NCBI GenBank assembly: GCA_033977485.1
Contig: CM066991.1
Location: forward strand, 132,141,999-132,205,998
DNA length: 64,000 nucleotides
Origin: Hydrangea macrophylla
Lineage: Eukaryota > Streptophyta > Magnoliopsida > Cornales > Hydrangeaceae
Direction of reading: 5' to 3'
Shown here: piece after piece, positions 1 to 10,200 of the stretch
Layout of the letters: each line of letters starts with the position of its first letter
Position numbering within the stretch: position 1 is the first letter of the stretch
Notes under the pieces: model-generated
Told to the model about the DNA's origin: nothing
The model's input: the letters and a program-made list of their open reading frames with translations, nothing else
The model's database searches: none
Made by a program: the position numbers and the translations under genes

Positions 1-293
1 TAACGAGAATTAGCAATTGTATAACCCCCATAATTCTCCCTCTATTGCATGCAGTTTTTTAACAATGTTTCATAGGACAAGCTATAGTATTGCAACAATA
101 TAACATGTCATTGAAGATTTTTTTATTTATTTTTAAATGCCGTTTTATAGCTTTTGCATGATCATACGGAAAAAATATTCAATACAACAGTTACTGTAAT
201 GACGTGATTCTAATTTTATAGAAAATATAGTACACATAAGTATCATATCTCAAATTTTATTTGGTGATCCAATTTTTTTATGCGTAATGCTTT
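1..293. other. AT-rich intergenic flank
   Basis: AT-rich DNA with no coding signal. It ends at the target-site side of the first LTR element; the five bases before that element (289-293) read gcttt. Confidence 0.6.
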
Positions 294-880
294 TGATGAT
301 GCAATTTTTTGGGCAAGATAAATTAAAGCATATCAATGAGAGAAAAGTAGAGGGGAGATAATATGAGACCGGGTGTATATGGTTCGACCATGTTAATGAA
401 GGAACCTACGTCCACGTGTATATCTGAGCACGTTCACTATACTGTAAAAAAGTCGAGGACCTTTGATGAACCAAGAACAGTTTGAAGCTACCAGATATCG
501 GCCGGGCACGATTATAATTACTATAGGGGTGTTATGCAGACTAAAAGTTGATCCCTTCCTATGGGGGTGAGTGGTCTCTTTTATACATGCAAGAGACCTA
601 CTCGTACAAGGAAATTAGACAGATTAGGTAATACAATCTGATTTAGGATTGATGGGCATCAATCATGGGGGTTTTCTAATTGGATTAGGAAACAATTTGT
701 ACTTTCCATTAGTCTTCTAAATTGTATAGGAAACTGTCTGGAACATTCTGGATCACGTCCTGGGGCTGAGCCATGCTGTACCCTGACAGGCAAGACCAGT
801 GTTACTATCCCGGCCTGCTTGGTCGTGCCTTGGGTCGCTGGGTCTACCACTCGGTCATAGAGCCAATTTTGGGTGTATCA
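294..880 (-). repeat. 3' LTR of element A
   Basis: A 587-bp LTR, TGATGATG...GTGTATCA, matching 20761-20961 plus 23499-23882. The sequence just inside it (881-900, gttgccccccatttccaagg) is, on the minus strand, a purine-rich tract ending in GGGGGGCAAC: the expected polypurine tract for plus-strand priming. Confidence 0.85.
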
Positions 881-1172
881 GTTGCCCCCCATTTCCAAGG
901 TTGACTTGATACTATATTGAGTCAAGTTTGGAAATCTGTTGATTGCTCAGGAAAGTTGCCTCGGAGCTTCTGATTTTGGTGAACTCGCGTGAACTGGTTA
1001 AGAGTTGAGACTCAGCTTAATTTAGAATCTTTAAGTGCTCGGGAATTGGCTAAGAGTTGAGACTCAGTCTAATTCGGAGTCTTTTGCTTGAGTTAGCTCC
1101 CAGGATGGTTATCTTTTGCTAGTAAGCCTTCGTCAGGGTTGTGGATAGAAGAATTGGATCATGTTGGAAAAG
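881..1172 (-). other. Element A interior, 3' side
   Basis: Remnant of the 3' non-coding part of element A between its polypurine tract and the insertion point of element B. A stretch at about 1090-1177 is repeated beyond element B at about 18740-18830 (cccaggatggttatct...ccatgttgg...agccgac), so element B landed in a tandem repeat of about 110 bp. No coding region is seen. Confidence 0.6.
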
Positions 1173-1177
1173 CCGAC
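1173..1177. repeat. Target-site duplication of element B (left copy)
   Basis: ccgac, identical to 18696-18700 on the other side of element B. Confidence 0.9.
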
Positions 1178-4100
1178 TGTGGATACCGGCATTTGGGCCC
1201 ACTTTTGTTTTTAAAACAAATTTTCAAATTCAAGTACAAAGAGTCGCCACTTAATTTTTAAAAGGGAAAAATTAAGAAACCATTTTAAAGCAAACTGATC
1301 TTTTGCGAAACCAAAGATAAACTGGGTCCGGGGATTATGGAATGAAAGGGGAAGGAGCCCGGCGGACTAAAACACCTCATTTCATCCTATCTCGCGATAG
1401 GCCTCTACTCAACATCCTTTTTAATCGAATTATTAATCTAAGCATGCCCTCAACTAATACATATATAGGTATACATTACACAAGCATATTGGAAATGGTG
1501 TAAAATTGCTAACGGTAAAATATCATTCATAAGTCACGTAATTCAACTAGCAAACATCATGATATGCAATAGAGAACTAGAAAACATACCCGGGATCCGG
1601 CCGCGAATATCAAACGTGCAATGCATGCAAGAACAAAATAAGCCTAAGAAAGGTCTCTAACACATATATACACATAAGGCAAAACCTAGGCTAAGGTGTC
1701 GCACATGGAGTCGAAAATCAATAAAATCAACAAATGGAGTAAACTAGAGAAGAGGAGAAATTGTACCTCAAATGCGCTACAAAACAAGGATTAGTCCACA
1801 TGCTTCACATAATAATATGATATCAAATAATCAATCCACGATCATAAGGAATCCATGGTTATGTTCAATTAAGTTCAACTAAGTCCAACTTTATTCAAGT
1901 ACTAGTTCTAATCATAAGCATCAATGTACATGAATGAATGAATGATTATGAACAAGAATAAGATATGAATTTATTCACTAATTTGGATCACTTAGCCTCT
2001 GGATTTAAGCCAAATTATCATTATTCAAAACATGATTTGGGTTCCAAGACATTTGGGAACCATTTGAGTTGAAATAATTAAGATTAGACAAAAATAGTAG
2101 CAGTTTTGTTATGAATTACAGAGAGCAGACCAGATGTTCAAAAATAGGAATAAAATACTTCTAAGAGTTGGATCTTGATGATTTTTGGATATGTTATGCC
2201 TCTGTGAGTCTAGTTTCTAACCCAAAAAGAAAATCAAGGTTTCAACGGTTAGATCTCCGGGAATATGGAAAATACCAGACCTCACTCAGGATTTTGCAAC
2301 TCTCTGTCCAGAGATCTTGTATGATTTATTAAAAATAGCAAACAGATGAGAAACACTTAGATCTTTTTAGGGGATCTTCCTAACACATTAAGGTATCTAG
2401 GAAAAATTATTAGGGACCCCGGAAAACCCTTTAAAAATCTGATTTACTAATTTCAAAACGGACTTACTGTTCTGAAACTATTCTGAAATTCTGGACAGAT
2501 TGTAATTAGCTCACAAAAACCATGATCCAACCATTCTAATCACAAGATCTTTCTAAAACAAAAATCACAGTGGTAAAACGATGTGTTATTGACACTTTCC
2601 CGTTGGTTTCATTCGATTCCAACGGTTAGATCTTGAACTAAAAATCTTTGATTGAAAACAGTTTGTAAACTTACTGTTTTCTCTTTGCTAGTTCAACTTT
2701 GTTGATTGGCCTCAACTATTAGATCATAATGTTGGGCTTAAACCAAAACATTTCTTCTACCATTTGATGGTCATTGAAGACTAAGGACCTCTTTAGACTT
2801 ATGGACTTTTAATGAAGTATGAAACGAACTTCACAAAATCCCAAACAATGAACTCAAACTTATGGATCAAAACTTGAGTTCAAATCATTACTCCTACCAC
2901 TTGGTGGTCATTGGAGGCTAAAGACACACATACATGTAGGTTTTGGATGAAGTATGAAGAACTTTCAAAAACCCAAGGGAGAGATTAGTCTAAGCCATAG
3001 AGATGGACTTAAACTAAAATATTTCTCCTACCATTTGATGGTCATTGGAGGACAAAGACACACATACATGTAGGTTTTAGATGAAGTATGAAGAACTTCT
3101 CAAAACCCAAGGGAGAGATTAGTCTAAGCCATAGAGATGGACTTAAACTAAAATATTTCTCCTACCATTTGATGGTCATTGGAGACTAAAAAAAAACAAA
3201 TCTACTCTAATCTTCATGGAATATAGCATGAATCCCCACAAGATTTTTAATGAGGAGATTTCAAGTCATGAACTAAGACTTGAACTCAACTATGTGTAGA
3301 GATGATCATAATCCACTTTAATCCCCATATAAATCATAAGATCATAGGGAATTAGAGGACCAAACTCAAAGAAATCTAATGAGATATTGAGGATCTCATA
3401 GATTTCTTGAGAAGAATATAAACAAAATAAAGGAAATCACAATATTATTTGAAAATTTCAAGTTAAAACTCTTTTATTCATAAATCCAAAGCTCTATTTT
3501 GGATCCAAATTAATGCAATATTATGAAATTCAATCACAAGTTCTAAGTGGTGTGTGATGAAATGGGGTAGGAAGAGAGGTTTTGAAAATGTGTAAAATTT
3601 CCTAGAACTATGAACTTGTGATTGAATTATTATTATTATATATATATATATAGATTTGAAGGCTTTACCTCTAGATCTTCTCAAAACTTGTAGAGATGTT
3701 GAATTCCTCAAGCTTTTCCTCTTCTTCTTCCTCAAGCTTCAAGCTCCTTCAATGGTGATTTTGGTGGTTGGGTAGAGTTTTGGTGGGATTTGGGTAAAAT
3801 AATTGGTAGAGTTTCTCTCTCTATATTTCTTTCCTCTAAAGCTCTCCCAATATTTTTTTCTATATCATTCAAGTGTCTTTTTCAAATGAAAGAAAATGGG
3901 TCTTTTTATAGACTTTCCTTATCTTGGGGGCTAAGATAAGGGTAGATAGGTCAATTTGGGGTGGGTTAGGAATATTCTATGGCATCTCTAATTCTCCATG
4001 GCACTTCTATGTAATTCCAAGAAACTTGAAGGGCATTTAATTTGGCTAGAATAAAGGAACATTCTAGAGCATCTTCAAAGCACATGGGAGATTAGTGCCC

Positions 4101-4607
4101 AACAAAGGGCTTTTTGGGTATTTACTTTGGATTGGGAATATGCCAAGGAATCTCTAACTCTTCAAATCACATGGGATACTTTCTTTTATTATTTTCCTTT
4201 GCTTATATATATATATATATATATGTATAGACACATTTTTCATTTTAAATCTAAATTAATCACATGAGTCACCAAATAGTATCTTTTTCTTTTTCTTTTT
4301 TTTTTTCTTTTTGAATCTAAAAATATGAGAAACAATGTTATTTTTATAAAATATCATTATTATTATTATTATTTAATCTATTCTATATTTATTTTTTAGA
4401 AAGTAACCCATGATCTAGTGAGCTCGAGACAGATGGTCAGTGATTGGCCAAATCTAGGGATATTAGGAGCAAGTTTTGGGAGCTTGAAGCTTTTCAGAAG
4501 TCGAAGTAATGAACTTGAAGAAAATCGTCGGGACATTATTCATCATTGATTTCTAGAGGTAAATCCCCCCTAAGTTTAATAGTTCGGTCAAAATTGGGGT
4601 GTCTACA
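1178..4607 (-). repeat. 3' LTR of element B
   Basis: 3,430 bp, nearly identical to 15266-18695. It contains imperfect repeats of about 110-120 bp built around 'ctaccatttgatggtcattgga' variants (about 2758-3185), an AT microsatellite near 3635-3650 and another near 4206-4224. An 85-codon minus-strand reading frame (3478-3735) occurs in both LTRs; it is basic and low in complexity and I do not call it a gene. Confidence 0.95.
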
Positions 4608-4622
4608 GTTTGCCCCTCTTCG
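4608..4622 (-). promoter_or_regulatory. Polypurine tract of element B
   Basis: Read on the minus strand the bases just before the 3' LTR are purine-rich (GAAGAGGGGCAAAC, then TGTAGACACC). This is the expected plus-strand primer for reverse transcription. Confidence 0.75.
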
Positions 4623-4776
4623 ACAGAGCTTGTGAAGCAACGCGTATCACAAGTGAATGTCGAAGCCTGTGTGAAGACAAGCCTTTGACCGGGCTATTGA
4701 ACTTAGGTAAAAATAAAATGCGTTGCAAAAACATTCGCGGAGACGGTCGGTTCTGGTCGTGCTCAATGGTGAGCTG

Positions 4777-4813
4777 CCTACGTATCCTTTCGGGAATCAG
4801 ACCAGGACGTAGT
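4777..4813 (-). other. Stem-loop repeat, copy 1
   Basis: CTACGT (4778-4783) pairs with ACGTAG (4807-4812). An inner stem TCC/GGA (4785-4787 with 4793-4795) closes a 5-nt loop. The same motif recurs at 7080-7115 and 7184-7219 with compensatory changes. Confidence 0.6.
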
Positions 4814-5060
4814 TCGGGCAAAGGACAACACACAAGCGCAAATAATCATACGGATGAATGCACCTATCCTGTCGTGATGCACATGCTATGCAATAGTATT
4901 TTCTTGAATTGACCTGGCTATACAAATGCTATGCTCACTCTATAACACGTTTTCATACGACGCAAATCACGTGATATGTTAGTCAAAAGAGGTCACCAAG
5001 TCTCTGACCGATGCCAATTTTGTTAGGGAAGCTGCTCTGACTAGAAAACGATGGTTACTG

Positions 5061-5880
5061 CAAATCCGTTGCGGAGACTAAGAATGTAAATCCGTTGCAT
5101 TCCAGAATGAGGGTTAACGCAAATTCTTTTGCGAAAATCGAGAATATAAATCCGTTATATTCTCAAGCGAAGGATCGACGTAAATTTGATATGACGATCG
5201 AGAATATAAATCCGTTCTATTTTCAAGGGAAGGATCGACGTAAATTCGTTACGACGATCGAGAATATAAATCCGTTATATTCTCAAGCGAAGGATCGACG
5301 TAAATTCGTTACGACGATCGAGAATATAAATCCGTTATATTCTCAAGGGAAGGATCGACGTAAATTCGTTACGAAAATCGAGAATATAAATCTGTTACAT
5401 TCTCAAGGGAAGGATCGACGTAAATTCGTTACGACGATCGAGAATATAAATCCGTTATATTCTCAAGCGAAGGATCGACGTAAATCCGTTACGACAATTG
5501 AGAATATAAATCCGTTATATTCTCAAGGGAAAGATCGACGTAAATTCGTTACGAAAATCGAGAATATAAATCTGTTATATTCTCAAGGGAAGGATCGACG
5601 TAAATTCGTTACGACGATCGAGAATATAAATCCGTTATATTCTCAAGGGAAGGATCGACGTAAATTCGTTACGACGATCGAGAATATAAATCCGTTATAT
5701 TCTCAAGCGAAGGATCGACGTAAATTCGTTACGACGATCGAGAATATAAATCCGTTATATTCTCAAGCGAAGGATCGACGTAAATTCGTTACGACGATCG
5801 AGAATATAAATCCGTTATATTCTCAAGCGAAGGATCGACGTAGGGCTAACGCAAATCCGTTGCGAGAATCGAGAATATAA
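5061..5880. repeat. 60-bp tandem array in the 3' non-coding part of element B
   Basis: About 13 units of exactly 60 bp, each containing gagaatataaatccgttat. Each unit looks like two diverged halves (taaattcgttacgacgatcgag and taaatccgttatattctcaag). The edge units are diverged and the inner ones nearly identical. Because 60 is a multiple of three, the + strand stays open through the array (5095-5880, 261 codons) as a 20-residue repeat with core ENINPLYSQ and KDRRKF. I regard that frame as a by-product of the period, not a proven gene. Tandem repeats between pol and the 3' LTR are known in Tat elements, where they can seed satellite DNA. Confidence 0.9.
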
Positions 5881-6017
5881 ATCTGCTATACTCTCATTGG
5901 GGATCCTTACGACAGCGGGTATCAAATCATACGGCGTAGCGCTCTATTGATTGCTATGCTTTCTTTTTTTTTCTCTTTCAATCGTCTTCCGACATTCTCG
6001 TACCCATTGCCTGCGGT

Positions 6018-6602
6018 TTGAGAGAGATGAAGCGTGCGGTAATACTGGTTCTCGGCGAGACTTTGATAGGACTGGATCACGCTCACGCTACCGGGGCCGT
6101 ATTATCTGCCAGGGCACCTTTTGTTCTGCAGGTTTGGCTTATGGAGCGTTTGGACCTCTTTATACACCCTTCCCATCTCTGCGGGTCACTTCCTTACGGT
6201 TGTATGGAGATTCACAGCTTGTTCCACTCTATCGATGCATGGCTTGGTTGGCTCCAAGGCTTATCTTACAACGATATCTGCTGGGTCTGCCCGTGGTGGA
6301 TTCGTCGTTCTACTGCTGTACAACTTCCTGGGCGACCCGGCGTTTGGCTACCGGGCTTGCATGCTACTACTTTCTACATTCCTGATCGGGTGGTCCGCCA
6401 ATTTGGGCTCTTGCAGAATGCTACTGAGGCTGTCACGGCTGATTTTACGAGGGGATCCATTTTGCGTCCTTCCGTCGTGAAGGTTTTCATTGAGGCTTGG
6501 CACAGCAGGATGGCCGCCCTGTTTCCGGAAGCCCTTTCTTCGATCGTTCCTACTGCTGAATACCTTCGGGAGATTCAAGTTTCGGCTACGAGACGGGCCT
6601 GA
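6018..6602 (+). CDS. Antisense ORF with plant mobile domain (PMD-like), partial
   Basis: A 194-codon ORF opposite in strand to Gag-Pol, between the tandem array and the pol stop. It has features I recognise from the plant mobile domain (aminotransferase-like PMD) family: an LQVWLMERL segment near residue 37, a W-rich middle (CWVCPWW near 88-94) and the block YIPDRVVRQFGLLQ near 119-132, the family's most characteristic part. The usual domain is longer at the N terminus, so this is either a truncated copy or its start lies upstream; the first 35 residues do not look like the family. PMD proteins occur as host genes (MAIN, MAIL1) and inside plant transposons; their biochemical role is not settled. 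Extra antisense ORFs between pol and the 3' LTR are known in the Tat clade. No clear promoter is visible. Confidence 0.6.
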   Translation: MREMKRAVILVLGETLIGLDHAHATGAVLSARAPFVLQVWLMERLDLFIHPSHLCGSLPYGCMEIHSLFHSIDAWLGWLQGLSYNDICWVCPWWIRRSTAVQLPGRPGVWLPGLHATTFYIPDRVVRQFGLLQNATEAVTADFTRGSILRPSVVKVFIEAWHSRMAALFPEALSSIVPTAEYLREIQVSATRRA

Positions 6603-7079
6603 TAGATATACGCATAATAAAGTAGAAGAAAACAGGGAAAATCTTGCCATTTACAAAACATTCTGACAGACCCTGCCTACTCACGCTGCGCTTTTGAGAT
6701 GTGATTTTTATGTTTTTGGAAGACTTTCTATCATGTTCAATCAGGGCTTTCACTCTTCTAATTAATCTTTTATGAAGAACACCCCCTTTTAATGCCTTTA
6801 CTTGGTTCTTTGCTTTACTTTGAATCTTGCTTGAAGCTTTAGTCATTCTATACCATGAATTCCGTTTGTTCTTTTACAGTACTTATTTTAATAGCCAGAG
6901 ACGGTTTTTTTTTTTTTTTTTTTTAGGAATATCTGGGTTCTTCGGGTAGCAAACGAAGTTTGCCCCTGGTTTTGGGGCTTCGATGTGTTTCTGGGCGAAC
7001 GCGAGTTTGCCCCTAGTTTGACACGGGGATTTTTTTTTTTTTTTTTTTTTTTTGTGGACCGAAGGCCAGTATGGCCCGC
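6603..7079. other. Non-coding 3' region of element B with poly(T) tracts
   Basis: Between the antisense ORF and the hairpin repeats. It holds two poly(T) runs (about 6907-6924 and 7030-7051) and two copies of a short G/C-rich motif, 'gcgaa/acgaagtttgcccct', near 6951-6966 and 6997-7014. A small basic minus-strand frame (6586-6846) has no recognisable domain. Confidence 0.5.
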
Positions 7080-7115
7080 CTACTTATCCCCGAGTGGGTA
7101 TCAGGTCCTGAGTAG
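7080..7115 (-). other. Stem-loop repeat, copy 2
   Basis: CTACT (7080-7084) pairs with AGTAG (7111-7115); inner CCC/GGG (7088-7090 with 7096-7098) with a 5-nt loop. The G-C pair of the other copies is replaced by T-A here. Confidence 0.6.
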
Positions 7116-7183
7116 TTCGGCTTAAGGCTTCAAAAGAAAGTGCCAATCAGGCGATTATTTACTGACCGAACCGAATAGGTTGC

Positions 7184-7219
7184 CTACGTATCCCCTAACG
7201 GGAATCAGGTCAAGCGTAG
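7184..7219 (-). other. Stem-loop repeat, copy 3
   Basis: CTACG (7184-7188) pairs with CGTAG (7215-7219); inner TCCC/GGGA (7191-7194 with 7200-7203) with a 5-nt loop. It lies just downstream (minus strand) of the Gag-Pol stop codon. Confidence 0.6.
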
Positions 7220-7251
7220 TTCATCTAATCTGGAGGTTTTAAAAAAAGGTT

Positions 7252-10200
7252 TCAAGCAAAATATTTCTTGAGGCGATCGAGGTTAATTGGTTGCTTAAAT
7301 TCAACCCCATCTAGGTCCATGAGATAGGCTGCCCCTCCGGAAAGGAGAGTTTTGATGATGTATGGACCGACCCAGTTGGGTTTGAATTTTCCTCTGGGGT
7401 CATAAACGGGCACTTTAAGTTCTTTGAGGACCAGGTCACCCTCAGCAAGCTTCCTTGGGCGAACCTTTTTGTTGAAAGCACGGGCTATCCTTTTCTGGTA
7501 TCCCCGAGTGTGGTTTATTGCCGCCAACCTTTTCTCATCAAGTAACATCAACTCCTCGTATCTCGCCTTTATCCATTCTAGCTCGGTTACTTCACATTCC
7601 GTCAAGACCCTTAGAGATGGTATTTCTACTTCAACCGGGAGAACGGCCTCCATTCCATATACCAAGGAGTACGGTGTTGCCCCCGTAGATGTTCTTACAG
7701 AGGTCCTGTATCCCCATAAGGCAAACGGTAGTTTTTCATGCCAATCCTTGTACGTATCCGTCGTCTTTCCCAGGATCGCCTTGACATTTTTATTTGCTGC
7801 TTCCACTGCTCCGTTTTTCTGAGGCCTATATGGAGACGACTGATGACGGGTGATCTTATATTTTTCTAATAGCGGGATGACTTCTCCTTGGAAATGACTA
7901 CCATGATCAGAGATGAATTCATTCGGGACCCCATATCTACAGATTATGTTCTTTTCGATGAAACTTACCACATCCTTGGCTTTCAAAGTTGCATACGAGG
8001 CTGCCTCTACCCATTTTGTAAAATAATCGATTGCCACGATTATGTATCGGTGCCCATTGGAAGCCTTGGGAACTATCTCACCAATGATATCGATCCCCCA
8101 TACAGAAAATGGCCAAGGGGTGGTCATGCTATAAAGCTGTGACGGTGGAGTGTGCATCAGATTTGCATGAATTTGACACTTGTGACACCTTTTGACATAT
8201 TCGCAACAGTCTTTGTCCAAGGTTGTCCAATAATACCCTTGTCGGATGATCTTCTTTGCTAGCATGTGCCCATTCATATGGGGCCCGCACACTCCCTCGT
8301 GTATTTCCTCCATCATTCTTTTAGCCTCATTCCCATATAAACACTCCAGATTATACCCGGTGTAGGACTTCTTCCATAGTTTATCCGCGTAGATCACAAA
8401 CTGAGCAGAGAATCGCCGAACTGCTTTCTTGTCCTTTTCTGAGGCTCCCTTGGGGTACTCTCCCTTTTTAATGAAATTCCAGACGTCCTCAAACCAAGGC
8501 CCCTCACCCTCTTCTTCTATGGCCGTGATCATTTCGAACGACGGTTGACTTCTTACTTCTATGGATAGTGGGATCATGGTAGTCTTGGAAGGGATTTGGA
8601 TCATTGAGGCTAGGGTTGCTAAGGAATCGGCTAGTTGGTTCTCTTCTCGGGGAAGGTAATAGAAGGAAATCCTTTTGAATTGCACTTTCAGGCTTTCTAG
8701 GTAGTTATGGTAAGGTCTCAATTTCTCATGCTTCACCCTCCAATCGCCTCGTACTTGGGATATGATCAGGTTAGAATCCCCGAAGACATCGATCCTTTCA
8801 ACTCTCAGGGCCAAGGCCGCTTCCATTCCGATTATACATGCCTCATATTCTGCAGTGTTATTGGTAGAGTCATACCTGAGTTTGACGGCTAACGGAGTGG
8901 GGGTCCCATCGGGTGCTATGAGAATGATTCCAACCCCAAATCCCAATTGGTTGGCCGCTCCGTCAAAGTACATCTTCCACAAGTCTTCTTTTACCTCCAT
9001 TACCTCCTCATCAGGAAACTTAAATTCACCCTTATCTTCGGATTCTACGGCGAGATCGGCTAGAAATTCGGCGACGGCCCTCCCTTTCATGGATTTGGCG
9101 GTGACGTACTTAATATCAAACTCGGCTAGCATCATGGTCCACCGGGAAATCCTACTGGTCAAGACGGGCTTTTCGAATAGGTATTTTAATGGGTCCATTC
9201 GGGATATCAGGATTACAGGGAAGGCTAGCATGTAGTGGCGAAGGCGACGGGTACACCAAACCAAGGCCCAACAGGCCTTTTCCAAGGGTGAATATTTTAA
9301 CTCATATCCGACCATTCTTTTGCTCAAGTAGTAAATGGCTTTTTCCACGTGCCCTTCTTCTCCTTCTTGGGCCAACATACACCCCATCGAATCTTCGGAC
9401 ACAGAGAGGTAAAGTAACAGGGGTCTCCCGGGTGAAGGTGGTGACAGGACAGGTGGGTTTTGGAGGTAGGTTTTGATTTTGTCGAAGGCTTGTTGGCAAG
9501 GGGCGTCCCATTCAAACTTCTCTCCTTTTCGGAGTAGTTTGAACAGTGGGTCACAGGTTAAGGTAAGTTTGGAAATGAAGCGGCTGATGAACTGTACCCT
9601 TCCCAGAAATCCCCTCAGTTCCTTCTCATTTTTAGGCGGGTTCATTTCGGTTATGGCTTTTATTTTGGTGGGGTCCACCTCTATTCCTCTTTGAGTGATG
9701 AGAAACCCTAATAATTTTCCAGTAGTGACCCCGAAGGTGCATTTTTGCGGGTTTAGCCTCATTTTGAACTCCCTCAACCTCCCAAAGAACTTCCTCAAAG
9801 CCTTCAGGTGTCCTCCTCTTTCCTTGGATTTCACAATCATGTCATCCACATACACCTCTACCTCTTTGTGGATCATGTCGTGCAGTAAAGTGGTGGCAGC
9901 CCTCTGATAGGTCGCGCCTGCGTTCTTAAGACCGAATGGCATCACTCTATAACAATAGGTCCCCCAGGGCGTGATGAAAGTGGTTTTCTCTCTGTCCTCG
10001 AGTGCCATGAGGATCTGGTTATAACCTGAGAAGCCATCCATGAAAGATAGGAGCTCGTGCCCTGCCGTATTATCGACCAGAACATCAATGTGAGGTAATG
10101 GGAAATCGTCCTTAGGGCTTGCTTTATTCAAATCTCGAAAATCCACGCATACCCTAACACGACCATCCTTTTTCGGAACCGGTACTATATTGGCGATCCA

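Noticed and set aside
3478..3735. 85-codon minus-strand frame, also at 17566-17823
   Set aside because: Present twice only because it lies in both LTRs of element B; low complexity and AT-rich.
5061..5880. Regular 60-bp repeats resembling a CRISPR array
   Set aside because: Repeats are contiguous with no unique spacers, inside a plant retrotransposon; this is a minisatellite.
6586..6846. Lysine-rich 86-codon minus-strand frame near the 3' end of element B
   Set aside because: No recognisable domain, overlaps the antisense ORF and lies after the pol stop; likely chance.
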